A stretch of DNA of 32,272 bases, taken from positions 1-32,272 of IMG/VR virus record IMGVR_UViG_3300017749_000065; one strand, given 5' to 3'. Below the pieces are notes generated by a model that worked only from the letters and a program-made list of their open reading frames with translations, was not told the DNA's origin and made no database searches. Made by a program: the position numbers and the translations under genes. How positions within the stretch are numbered: the stretch's first letter is position 1; each line of letters begins with the position of its first letter. Source of the stretch: a virus. Positions 1 to 7,016 of this stretch are shown one piece after another.

Positions 1-1
1 C

Positions 2-2212
2 GGTAATGTTGGTATTGGAACAAATCCTTCACGCCCTCTTCATGTGGCTGGCGACATAGAGACAACTACTGGTTCAGTTAAAATAGCCGACAACTGGGGG
101 CAAGGTTTTTATTCTAGAGAGCAGCTATCTATAGTGGGTGAATATCCGTCCTTGGCTTTAAGAAACACCGCTGGCGATAACAAATGGCTTATACATCATG
201 ACGGTAATGACTTAACTTTTTATGCAGGATCGGATTTTGACAGCAATTCATGGACTAAAAAAGTGCAGGTTGATAGCGGCAGCCAGGGTATGGGCGCTCA
301 AAGATTTTATGACATAGATTCTACATCATACTATATTGAACCAGGTAGCGCAGGAGCAGCTTTAACTACAAATGGATATCTATATCAAGCAAAAGAAGAT
401 TATAATATAGACGCATCAACAGCAAATGCAATATACCAAGCAACTAGATCTACTCAAACGGACAGGGGTACATGGCCAACATCTTATATGTTTGCTGTAA
501 ATTTTGGCGACCGCACTAAAGGAATACAATTAGCCTCTAGGTATGGTGGGTCGAATGAGCTTTATTTTAGATCGGGTACGGATAATTCTAGTTCAGAAAA
601 CGGCGCAAATACTTGGAAAAACTGGAGACAGCTGTATCATGTTGATTACCATCCTGAAGCTGATAAATGGACTACAGCAAGAACAATAACATTAGCTGGT
701 GATTTAAGTGGATCCGTATCTATAGATGGTTCTGCTAACGTAACATTAACAGCAACTGTAAATGACGATAGTCACGATTTAACATGGGCTAATATAGATG
801 GTGAAACAGCAAACTCTGTAAATAGCTGGGGTGGTTTAAGACATCAAACAAACGACGGTTATATAGATTTTGGGCCTGCTAACACTAGCCACGCTCATAT
901 CTATACTGATAGACCTAACTTCTACTTCAATAAAGAACTCCTCGTTAATAACCAGCAGGTTTTTCACACGGGTTACCACCCAAATGCAGACACTTGGACA
1001 ACAGCTAGAACTATAACTATAGGAAGCACCGGAAAGTCAGTAAACGGATCAGGAAACGTGAGTTGGAGCCTATCTGAAATAGGTGCTCAAGCTGCTGGCA
1101 GTTATGCAGCATCTTCACATACCCATGCAGCTGGAGATGTTACTTCAGGAACGTTTGCAACAGCAAGGATCCCCAATTTAGACGCTTCTAAAATAACCTC
1201 TGGAACGTTTAGTGATTTGTTTGCTAATAGCACTAGATATAATTTTGGGCTTATAGACGGAAACTCAAGCCAAACAAGAGATAAATTAAGAGTTTGGAAC
1301 AGTAGTGCTTATACTATAGGTATGAAGAGCGGCTTTACTTTTGGACATTTAAATGACTACGCTATGTCATTCCAAATGAACAATGAAGATGATAGAGGGT
1401 TTTGGTGGGGAGATAATTCTCATACTGATGCACAAGGTGCAATGTCATTAACTACTAATGGTAGACTAACTGTTGCTACATCATTATCTATTGGGCAAGG
1501 TGAATCTGCTACATCTCCTAGTACAGAAGCATTATATGTTAGTGGTAGTGCTGATATATCAACAAATGTTACAGCACGTGGACATTTCTATGGTAGATCT
1601 GTAAATGGTCAATATTCTAATATATACAGAATGGGTGGTATATATTTTACCTGGGATTCTGATAGTTATGGAACGAACACACACCACTCTATAAGATCTA
1701 CTTACGGAGATAGCTATGGAGATGATATGACTATAAACTCTTATCACCATTTAAGAATAAATATTGACAGTAATAACAATAACACAGACGAAAAATTTGA
1801 AATAGGTAACAATACTACAGGCACAGGTAACGTAATATTTAGAGTATTAGGAACTGGTGATGTATACGCTGCTAGTGATGTTATTGCATATTATAGTTTT
1901 TCAGATAAAAGATTAAAAACAGACATAAAGCCAACTACAGACAACTTAGACAAAATACTTAAACTTGAGCCTGTAGAATACTCTTGGAAAGATGGTAGTA
2001 GAGATGGTAAAAAAGAAATTGGGCTTATAGCACAAGATGTTGAAAAAGTTGTTCCTGAAGTAGTAAGAGAGAATACAAGACTTTCAGATGATGATGATAC
2101 ATTATATAAACAAGTTGACTACGAGCATCTTGTTTCAACTTTGATAGGGGCAGTTCAAGAACAGCAAAAACAAATTGATGAACTTAAATCTATAATCAAT
2201 GGCGGTTCCTAG
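2..2212 (+). CDS. Tail fibre/spike protein with C-terminal S74 self-cleaving chaperone (5' partial)
   Basis: The frame is open from base 2, so the gene starts before the window; the GTG at 44 is only an internal valine codon. The first residues visible match the NVGIGTxNPS...LHV pattern common in fibre proteins just ahead of their beta-rich shaft. The middle is Gly/Ser/Thr/Asn-rich, with two copies of a YHPxADxWTTARTIT segment and a THAAGDVTSGTF segment typical of fibre shafts. The C-terminal ~105 residues form a peptidase S74 intramolecular chaperone: SDKRLKTDI, then EIGLIAQDVE and a helical end. In this family the chaperone trimerises the fibre, then cleaves itself off before the serine of SDxRLK; that serine (codon 1901-1903) and the lysine five residues later (1916-1918) are both present. 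It probably binds the host surface. The stop overlaps the next start by 14 bases. The chaperone call is firm; the receptor role is inferred. Confidence 0.9.
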   Translation, partial: GNVGIGTNPSRPLHVAGDIETTTGSVKIADNWGQGFYSREQLSIVGEYPSLALRNTAGDNKWLIHHDGNDLTFYAGSDFDSNSWTKKVQVDSGSQGMGAQRFYDIDSTSYYIEPGSAGAALTTNGYLYQAKEDYNIDASTANAIYQATRSTQTDRGTWPTSYMFAVNFGDRTKGIQLASRYGGSNELYFRSGTDNSSSENGANTWKNWRQLYHVDYHPEADKWTTARTITLAGDLSGSVSIDGSANVTLTATVNDDSHDLTWANIDGETANSVNSWGGLRHQTNDGYIDFGPANTSHAHIYTDRPNFYFNKELLVNNQQVFHTGYHPNADTWTTARTITIGSTGKSVNGSGNVSWSLSEIGAQAAGSYAASSHTHAAGDVTSGTFATARIPNLDASKITSGTFSDLFANSTRYNFGLIDGNSSQTRDKLRVWNSSAYTIGMKSGFTFGHLNDYAMSFQMNNEDDRGFWWGDNSHTDAQGAMSLTTNGRLTVATSLSIGQGESATSPSTEALYVSGSADISTNVTARGHFYGRSVNGQYSNIYRMGGIYFTWDSDSYGTNTHHSIRSTYGDSYGDDMTINSYHHLRINIDSNNNNTDEKFEIGNNTTGTGNVIFRVLGTGDVYAASDVIAYYSFSDKRLKTDIKPTTDNLDKILKLEPVEYSWKDGSRDGKKEIGLIAQDVEKVVPEVVRENTRLSDDDDTLYKQVDYEHLVSTLIGAVQEQQKQIDELKSIINGGS
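647..691 (+). repeat. Fibre shaft repeat, copy 1
   Basis: These 15 codons read YHPEADKWTTARTIT. They match a second copy at 974-1018 with only three amino-acid differences, although the codons have diverged. The repeat lies in the shaft of the fibre gene and probably marks a repeated structural subdomain. Confidence 0.7.
974..1018 (+). repeat. Fibre shaft repeat, copy 2
   Basis: These 15 codons read YHPNADTWTTARTIT, the partner of the copy at 647-691. Both copies are followed by a Gly/Ser-rich stretch ending in a xGSxNVxxxL pattern, so the similarity extends somewhat beyond the 15 residues. Confidence 0.7.
1901..1918 (+). other. S74 autocleavage motif SDKRLK
   Basis: These codons encode SDKRLK. 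In endosialidase-type chaperone domains the Ser and the Lys five residues later form the cleavage dyad, and the bond before the Ser is cut. The expected cut here is between Phe and Ser, releasing a chaperone fragment of about 103 residues. The motif is seen; cleavage is inferred from the family. Confidence 0.75.
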
Positions 2213-3077
2213 TTCTGGCTCTGTTTCTTTATATGGTATTGCTAAAGAAATACATTTAAATGACTACAGCAATACAATACCAAATCCAAACCAATCAGGT
2301 ACTAACTGGGACACGTTTAGCTATCCTACACCAATTAGTTTAAAAAACATGAGCACAGGCGCGGGTGGATTTGACGCTATTAACTCTGCATCATCTTCTA
2401 AACCAGATGGCTCTACGCCTCATGGTATGGGTGAATTTAGAGGATATGATCACGATGTTAGTGCTTTAACGTTACTCCAAACAATAACCGGCCAGCAACA
2501 CACATCATCTTCAGCTACACCAACAACTGTATCAATAAACGTTAATGCTTTTAAAGGTAAAACGGTCAGAGCTGTATTTCATTACGTTTCAGGAACTAGC
2601 TTCAGAGGCGACTTCCAGCTAGATACCATAATGATGCCTTGGTATGGAAATTTTTTTGGAAGCGGCAATCAATGGCAAGCAATGGTTACTGGTTTTGGAG
2701 GTAGTACGTTTAGCGCATTACAATTAAACCCAGATTTTACCTCAAATGGAAACTGGGAAACAAGTACAAACAATTCAAGTAGTTACACAACAACAACGTT
2801 TGGTAGCATTGGAACTAACACAGGTTCTTACGGAAGATGGGTTGGAAGAAGCAACGGAACTCCTTCTGGAAGTACTGGTTTAACATCAAGCCCTTTTAGC
2901 GGTATGCACGTATACGCTGAAACTAGTAGTTCTGGTAATCCAAATAAAAACTTTTGGCTGAGAAGCCCTGAGTGGACCCACATTACAACACAAAGTGGTA
3001 ATGCGTTGTTTTATTTTACGTATGGCGCGTATGGTAGTAACATGGGAACTATGAGAGTTTATTTTTTAGAAGTTTAG
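2199..3077 (+). CDS. Putative receptor-binding protein with MAM/lectin-like C-terminal half
   Basis: This 292-residue protein starts inside the end of the fibre gene, suggesting coupled translation. Residues 1-90 (MAVPSSGSVSLYGIAKE... to a GxGEFRGYDHD motif) match an N-terminal module I recognise from tail-associated proteins of marine phages, where it probably anchors the protein to the tail. Residues ~95-292 look like one beta-sandwich. The GTPSGSTG segment at 220-227, an HVYAETSS strand at 237-244 and LRSPEW at 254-259 follow the order of conserved blocks in MAM/concanavalin-like domains, which often bind glycans or glycoproteins. No signal peptide or membrane segment is visible. It is very rich in Ser, Thr and Gly. 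The best reading is a second adhesin working with the upstream fibre; the fold is a pattern match only. Confidence 0.55.
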   Translation: MAVPSSGSVSLYGIAKEIHLNDYSNTIPNPNQSGTNWDTFSYPTPISLKNMSTGAGGFDAINSASSSKPDGSTPHGMGEFRGYDHDVSALTLLQTITGQQHTSSSATPTTVSINVNAFKGKTVRAVFHYVSGTSFRGDFQLDTIMMPWYGNFFGSGNQWQAMVTGFGGSTFSALQLNPDFTSNGNWETSTNNSSSYTTTTFGSIGTNTGSYGRWVGRSNGTPSGSTGLTSSPFSGMHVYAETSSSGNPNKNFWLRSPEWTHITTQSGNALFYFTYGAYGSNMGTMRVYFLEV

Positions 3078-3133
3078 ATAATTATTAAAACAAGTGATTA
3101 TTTAACATATATATAACCAATAAATTATAAATT

Positions 3134-3496
3134 ATGAATATGAGTTACGAGTGGGCGATTACGGCTATGAAAAAAGCACCCACGTTAGACGGATTGTCAA
3201 ATGTAATCACACACGTTAATTTTAACTACACGGGGACAGATGCTGATTCAGGTCATTCATCTATATTTCACGGAGCTTGCCCATTAGCCACTCCTCAAGA
3301 AGGCGATGAATTTATAGCGTTAGCGGATCTAAACGAGGCTAAAGTTATTGAATGGGCGCAAGCAGCGCATCCTGTAGGGCACATGAATTCTGTTATTGAA
3401 GAAGATATTAACAGAATAATTACACCAACAAATGTAGAGGTGACCGGAGAAGAATTATCTTTTCTTCCGTCTAGCTCTACAGAGAACGAAGAATAA
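3134..3496 (+). CDS. Conserved hypothetical protein, tail-region (DUF7936-like)
   Basis: This 120-residue protein opens MNMSYEWAITAMKKAPTLDGLSNVITHVNF. Short proteins with this S-Y-x-W-x-I-x-x-x-K-K opening, a central Y-x-G-T-D-x-D stretch and an E-A-K-V-I-E-W segment are common next to fibre genes in marine phages, and I associate them with DUF7936. The family name is from memory and unverified. The first half looks beta-rich; the last ~15 residues are Ser/Glu-rich and probably disordered. It follows a 56-base A/T-rich gap without a Shine-Dalgarno sequence. Its place just after two adhesin genes suggests a fibre-accessory role, but nothing in the sequence proves it. Confidence 0.7.
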   Translation: MNMSYEWAITAMKKAPTLDGLSNVITHVNFNYTGTDADSGHSSIFHGACPLATPQEGDEFIALADLNEAKVIEWAQAAHPVGHMNSVIEEDINRIITPTNVEVTGEELSFLPSSSTENEE

Positions 3497-3524
3497 CCAT
3501 TAACCACAATTAAATTAAATTATT

Positions 3525-3776
3525 ATGTCAAAAATTAAAAAGAAAGAGCTTGAAAAGCTACAAGAACTAATTAAGCAATTAAATCAAGTCCAATCACAAA
3601 TAGGAAGTATTGAAATTCAAAAGCACGGTTTATTACATCAGTCTTCTGATTTACAGAATGGATTGAAAGAACTCCAGGACGAACTTGAAGAAACATATGG
3701 CAAAGTATCTATCAATGTTCAAGATGGGACTTACGAAGAAATAACCGAAGAAGATGAATCTGATAAGGAAGATTAG
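3525..3776 (+). CDS. Small coiled-coil protein, function unknown
   Basis: This 83-residue protein is almost entirely helical: from residue 3 to about 58 it has regular heptad spacing of Leu and Ile with Lys, Glu and Gln between, then a short Gly-Lys-Val-Ser turn and an acidic tail (EEITEEDESDKED). This points to a dimeric or trimeric coiled coil. It could be an assembly factor or a small virion bridge; I do not recognise a family with a known role. Its stop lies 22 bases inside the next gene, so the two are probably translationally coupled. Confidence 0.7.
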   Translation: MSKIKKKELEKLQELIKQLNQVQSQIGSIEIQKHGLLHQSSDLQNGLKELQDELEETYGKVSINVQDGTYEEITEEDESDKED

Positions 3777-3972
3777 TATCGGTAGAGACTATAAAAATGA
3801 AGCTATGCATTACTCCGTGGGTCAAGAGGTCTACGGAGGGCATACTATTTGTGATATAGTTGAAGTCGACGATAAATATAGTATATATATTAAAAAAAAT
3901 AACGATGTGCTGCCATGGAAAGATTTTAATAAGAACATGGGAATAGCTGTAGAATACAACTTAGAATATTAA
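3754..3972 (+). CDS. Conserved small hypothetical protein
   Basis: This 72-residue protein has a conserved-looking core (GRDYKNEAMHYSVGQEVYGG) followed by alternating strands and WKDFNKNMGIAVEYNLEY. Proteins of this size and pattern recur in metagenomic marine phages beside packaging genes; no function is known to me. There are two possible starts, 3754 and 3805. I choose 3754 because residues 5-17 belong to the pattern I recognise, even though this start lies inside the preceding gene. The stop shares its last base with the next ATG (TAATG), so translation is probably coupled. Confidence 0.65.
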   Translation: MNLIRKISIGRDYKNEAMHYSVGQEVYGGHTICDIVEVDDKYSIYIKKNNDVLPWKDFNKNMGIAVEYNLEY

Positions 3973-4577
3973 TGCGAAGTATATTTAATTTTATTATAGC
4001 CCCAAAAGAAGATAGATACAATAATAAAAAATCTATAGGCAATAAAGAATTAATATTAAATACCGAAATATCTGATCATAGATATGTAAGTAGAAACGGT
4101 GTTGTTCTTGAAACGCCCGTTGAAGTGAAAACAGATATTAAAAAAGGTGATGAAGTCATATTGCATCACAATGTCTTTAGGAGATGGTATGACATGAAGG
4201 GACGCGAGAAAAACTCAGCAGGGTTTTTAAATGAAAATAAATATTTTGTTGACACTGATCAAATATTTCTTTATAAAAGAAATAAAGAATGGTGCGCACC
4301 TAAAGGATATTGTTTTGTCAAGCCAATTGAATCAATAGATAAGTTTGACACAAATTTTGAAAGGCCTTTGATGGGTGTAATAAAGTTTGTTGACAGAGAG
4401 CTTCAGAAAAACGGTATTAATAAAAATGACCTTGTAGGTTTTACACCTAGCAGCGAATATGAATTCGTTGTTGATGGTGAAAGAATGTATAGGGTGTTAA
4501 CCAATTCAATTTCTATTAAATATGAATATCAAGGAGACGAAACAGAATATAATCCGAGCTGGCTACAAGGCGGTTGA
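3972..4577 (+). CDS. Putative tandem GroES-like co-chaperonin
   Basis: This 201-residue protein appears to contain two related beta-barrel halves. Half one opens FNFIIAPKED, has GVVLETPVEV, then DIKKGDEVILHHN, and ends DTDQIFLYK. Half two opens GYCFVKPIE, has MGVIKF, then GINKNDLVGFTPSSEYEF, and ends TNSISIKYE. Each copies the order of GroES elements: an opening strand like hDRVIVKp, a central GxVxxV strand, a VKVGDxVxF strand, and a closing sExDIlxI strand. GroES-like proteins cap the host chaperonin GroEL, and phages (T4 gp31 is the known case) use them to fold the capsid protein. The normal length is ~95 residues, so 201 fits two copies. Its place shortly before packaging and head genes fits. 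The 3' end overlaps the next gene by 56 bases. The homology is judged by eye. Confidence 0.5.
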   Translation: MRSIFNFIIAPKEDRYNNKKSIGNKELILNTEISDHRYVSRNGVVLETPVEVKTDIKKGDEVILHHNVFRRWYDMKGREKNSAGFLNENKYFVDTDQIFLYKRNKEWCAPKGYCFVKPIESIDKFDTNFERPLMGVIKFVDRELQKNGINKNDLVGFTPSSEYEFVVDGERMYRVLTNSISIKYEYQGDETEYNPSWLQGG

Positions 4578-4797
4578 TGAGCTTATACATGTTGCAGAAG
4601 AAAAAATCATAACAAATACAGAAGATGATGTTTCTGCAGATAGGCTTAAGAATGCGGCAGCAACTAAAAAGCTTGCAATATTTGATGCGTTTGAAATTCT
4701 AAATAGAATAGAAGAAGAAAAATCAATACTGCTAAACAAGCCTAAAAAAGAAAAAAAAGAAGCATTTAGCGGCTTTGCGGAAAAAAGATCAAGATAA
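4522..4797 (+). CDS. Putative terminase small subunit
   Basis: This 91-residue, mostly helical protein lies directly before the large terminase; its stop shares one base with the TerL start. The central block VSADRLKNAAATKKLAIFDAFEILNRIEEEK is strongly conserved in my memory of small proteins placed before TerL in marine phages. It has a helix, a short turn, then a long amphipathic helix, and ends in a Lys-rich tail. Small terminases bind viral DNA and hand it to TerL; the evidence here is position, size and the helical, basic character, not a recognised DNA-binding motif. The ATG at 4522 lies 56 bases inside the previous gene. No later in-frame ATG precedes the conserved block. Confidence 0.5.
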   Translation: MNIKETKQNIIRAGYKAVDELIHVAEEKIITNTEDDVSADRLKNAAATKKLAIFDAFEILNRIEEEKSILLNKPKKEKKEAFSGFAEKRSR

Positions 4798-7016
4798 TGT
4801 ACGAGCAAACTTTATTTGAGGTTATTCAACCGATTAAAATAAATACGCTTAAACGTCACAACAAAGCAAAGCGATGGAAGTACGGCTACGATAAAGAAAA
4901 TGATGTTGTAGTCATTAGTAAGACAGGGCAAATTGGCGATGTGTATAGCATACAAAATTTAAAGATTGCACTGCCTCCTATGCCAACCAAGATTACTAAA
5001 GGCAAAAATAAATGGGGTAAAAGCGAATACCCTAAAGAGTTAAATAGAATAAAAACTATCTTTGATTGGAAAAGTTATCCAGAAGAATTTAAAGATCAAT
5101 GGGAACCATATATAGATGAAGAGTTTAAAAGACGCGATGAGGGTCATTGGTTCCATAACAAGGACAAGCCTACTTATATTACCGGTACTCATTACATGTA
5201 CTTGCAGTGGAGTAAGATTGACGTTGGGGCCCCTGAATTTAGAGAAGCAAACAGATTATTCTTTATATTTTGGGAAGCATGTAAAGCCGATCAACGGTGT
5301 TATGGAATGTGCTATCTCAAAAACAGACGCTCTGGCTTTTCATTTATGGCATCATCAGAAGCTGTTAATATGGCAACAATATCGTCCGATTCACGGTTTG
5401 GCATACTTTCCAAATCTGGAGCTGACGCTAAGAAAATGTTCACAGATAAAGTTGTTCCAATATCCGTTAACTACCCGTTCTTTTTTAAACCAATACAAGA
5501 CGGTATGGATCGTCCCAAAACCGAGCTTGCATATAGAGTACCCGCTTCAAAACTCACACGTAAATCTATACAGTCAGGGCAGACGCGGGAAGAGCTGCAG
5601 GGACTTGACACGACAATCGACTGGAAGAACACGGGTGACAACTCCTATGACGGCGAAAAACTCAAACTCCTCGTACACGACGAATCGGGCAAATGGGAAC
5701 GGCCGGACAACATCCTCAACAACTGGCGAGTCACAAAAACAACGCTAAGGTTAGGTAGTCGGGTTATTGGTAAATGTTTGATGGGGTCTACAAGCAATGC
5801 TTTAGACAAAGGTGGCGAAAACTTTAAAAAACTATATTATGATTCGGACGTTACAAAGCGAAACGCAAATGGACAGACTCGCTCAGGATTATATTCTTTG
5901 TTCATACCTATGGAATGGAACTACGAAGGATTCATTGATTCTTTTGGAAACCCTGTCTTTGATACGCCGAAAAAGCCGATTGAAGGCCCGTATAGAGACC
6001 TTATTGAGGTCGGAGTCATAGATCATTGGAATAATGAAGTTGATGGCTTAAAAGGAGACCAGGATGCCTTAAACGAAATGTACAGGCAGTTTCCACGTAC
6101 GGAGGAGCATGCTTTTAGAGACGAGACACAAAATAGCATATTTAACCTTGCAAAAATATACGAACAAATAGATTACAACGACGATATATATTCGTCAGCA
6201 GGTGTAACGCAAGGTAGCTTTAGTTGGGCAAACGGTATAAAGGACAGCAGTGTTGTATTCACCCCAAACCCAAACGGCAGGTTTAAAGTAAGTTGGGTGC
6301 CGCCTACAAATCTTCAAAACCGCGTAATAGAGAAAAGAGGGGTGTTGTACCCCGGAAACGAGCACGTCGGCGCATTTGGTTGTGACTCATATGATATATC
6401 AGGAACAACAGATGGGCAAGGATCTAAAGGCGCGTTGCACGGGTTAACTAAATTTAGTATGGAAGAAGCCCCTGCGAATATGTTTTTTCTTGAATATATT
6501 GCACGGCCTCAAACTGCTGAAATGTTTTTTGAAGATGTATTAATGGCATTACATTTTTACGGTATGCCGATACTCGCAGAAAACAATAAACCTAGATTAT
6601 TATATTATTTAAAGCGCAGAGGCTATAGGAAGTTTTCAATAAACAGACCTGATAAAGCATTTAATAAATTGTCTGTTACTGAAAAAGAAATAGGCGGAAT
6701 GCCTAACTCAAGTGAAGATATTAAGCAGGCTCATGCAGCCGCTATAGAATCCTATATACAAAAATATGTAGGATTAGTAGAAGATGGAACTTACGGTCAA
6801 ATGTATTTTAATGGCACACTTAATGATTGGGCTAAGTTTGATCTAAATAAAAGAACAAAATTCGACGCCGCTATTAGTTCGGGATTAGCTATTATGGCAT
6901 GCAACAGGCATTTGTATGCTCCTAACCAAGAACGACAAAAATTAAAATTATCCTTTAATATCGCAAGGTATAAAAATGAAGGGCAAAAATCAAAACTAAT
7001 AAAAAATTATGGCTGA
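4797..7016 (+). CDS. terL: Terminase large subunit (packaging ATPase-nuclease)
   Basis: This 739-residue protein pumps DNA into the prohead through the portal and cuts the concatemer. The ATPase half has a Walker A-type loop KNRRSGFS at residues 175-182, a divergent form lacking the usual GKT/GKS but like the K-x-R-R-x-G-F-S loops I recall from crAss-like phages, and a Walker B LLVHDE with Asp295 and catalytic Glu296. The C-terminal RNase H-like nuclease shows GCDSYD (Asp530/Asp533), a middle acidic motif at ILAEN, and KFDAAISSG with Asp690. The length exceeds the ~500-600 typical of many terminases and fits the crAss-like range. It overlaps the portal start by 8 bases. A GC-rich, differently coded segment (about 5581-5740) covers the Walker B region without breaking the frame. 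Confidence 0.93.
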   Translation: MYEQTLFEVIQPIKINTLKRHNKAKRWKYGYDKENDVVVISKTGQIGDVYSIQNLKIALPPMPTKITKGKNKWGKSEYPKELNRIKTIFDWKSYPEEFKDQWEPYIDEEFKRRDEGHWFHNKDKPTYITGTHYMYLQWSKIDVGAPEFREANRLFFIFWEACKADQRCYGMCYLKNRRSGFSFMASSEAVNMATISSDSRFGILSKSGADAKKMFTDKVVPISVNYPFFFKPIQDGMDRPKTELAYRVPASKLTRKSIQSGQTREELQGLDTTIDWKNTGDNSYDGEKLKLLVHDESGKWERPDNILNNWRVTKTTLRLGSRVIGKCLMGSTSNALDKGGENFKKLYYDSDVTKRNANGQTRSGLYSLFIPMEWNYEGFIDSFGNPVFDTPKKPIEGPYRDLIEVGVIDHWNNEVDGLKGDQDALNEMYRQFPRTEEHAFRDETQNSIFNLAKIYEQIDYNDDIYSSAGVTQGSFSWANGIKDSSVVFTPNPNGRFKVSWVPPTNLQNRVIEKRGVLYPGNEHVGAFGCDSYDISGTTDGQGSKGALHGLTKFSMEEAPANMFFLEYIARPQTAEMFFEDVLMALHFYGMPILAENNKPRLLYYLKRRGYRKFSINRPDKAFNKLSVTEKEIGGMPNSSEDIKQAHAAAIESYIQKYVGLVEDGTYGQMYFNGTLNDWAKFDLNKRTKFDAAISSGLAIMACNRHLYAPNQERQKLKLSFNIARYKNEGQKSKLIKNYG
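5581..5740 (+). other. GC-rich codon-usage island inside terL
   Basis: A hand count gives 85 G or C in these 160 bases (53%), against an AT-rich background in the neighbouring genes. Codons change as well: AAC, GAC, CTC and ATC replace the AAT, GAT, TTA and ATA preferred elsewhere. The frame and the terminase motifs stay intact. Elevated GC begins gradually around 5500 and falls back after about 5745. Confidence 0.7.

Noticed and set aside
5116-5748. 210-codon open frame in +1 of terL
   Set aside because: It overlaps the firmly supported terminase, its residues look random (runs of Arg, Thr, Ser), and it exists mainly because the local GC-rich segment lacks stops.
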